From Terrimonas_A sp040509495 (GTDB lineage: Bacteria > Bacteroidota > Bacteroidia > Chitinophagales > Chitinophagaceae): a DNA stretch of 64,000 nucleotides. The translations under genes were made by a program, and so were the position numbers. Under the pieces are notes generated by a model. It did not search any database, had not been told where the DNA came from, and saw nothing but the letters and a program-made list of their open reading frames with translations. Below, in pieces: positions 63,961 to 64,000 of this stretch (position 1 is its first letter; every line of letters begins with the position of its first letter). The stretch lies in NCBI GenBank assembly GCA_040509495.1, contig JBEVKW010000469.1:21859-85858 (forward strand). Reading direction: 5' to 3'.

Positions 63961-64000
63961 TTGGCGTAGTGGAACGCGGCGAACGCGGCGAACCGCAACG

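Overview
The window looks like chromosome of a Bacteroidota bacterium, most likely of the family Chitinophagaceae. The evidence is a SusC/SusD pair with a two-component regulator carrying a periplasmic propeller, a GLPGLI protein, TonB-plug outer membrane proteins, BlaI/BlaR1-type regulation, TAnnTTTG-like promoters, and a general lack of Shine-Dalgarno sites. I see no rRNA, tRNA, CRISPR array, intact insertion sequence or phage.

Layout. 0-3.4 kb: selenophosphate synthetase and tRNA 2-selenouridine synthase, then a voltage-gated-type K+ channel with a zinc ribbon. 3.6-19.9 kb: a polysaccharide utilization locus. On the minus strand it reads susC, susD, GH43, a GH5-like enzyme, a GH43-sialidase fusion, then a GH78 rhamnosidase. 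Divergent from it is a hybrid-type regulator split into a sensor kinase and a separate REC-AraC protein. The enzyme set suggests arabinose- and rhamnose-containing pectic glycans. 19.9-27.8 kb: an AraC regulator, a TPR histidine kinase, a large secreted MG2/plug-like protein, and a GapN-like dehydrogenase. 27.8-31.5 kb: a gene-poor stretch with a DinB protein, tiny overlapping ORFs, and three tandem copies of a roughly 210-nt transcription unit that looks like a small RNA gene. 31.5-37.9 kb: a BlaI/BlaR1 pair facing a GLPGLI / outer-membrane-receptor / propeller operon. The same 17-bp dyad, in exact 19-bp steps, lies upstream of both, so the two probably form one regulon.

38-43.5 kb: a BamA/TamA-type barrel protein, PBP1A, and a membrane-bound class III nucleotide cyclase. 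43.6-51.7 kb: a serine hydrolase, acetate kinase with phosphoketolase (ATP from acetyl phosphate), and lutABC for lactate oxidation. 51.8-57.1 kb: small membrane proteins, Crp and AraC regulators, a membrane-anchored winged-helix protein, a pyridoxamine-oxidase-like stress protein, and a frameshifted SnoaL-like gene. 57.2-64 kb: a NamZ-type muramidase, a decayed transglutaminase gene, lipoproteins, a LytS-type kinase, and an HxlR regulator divergent from an Old Yellow Enzyme with a clear dyad between them.

Two convergent gene pairs are separated by unusually long inverted repeats (a perfect 25-bp arm at 62.35 kb and an imperfect arm of about 47 bp at 55.6 kb). Several start codons were moved inward to an ATG or to a start that gives a sensible signal peptide; each case is noted.
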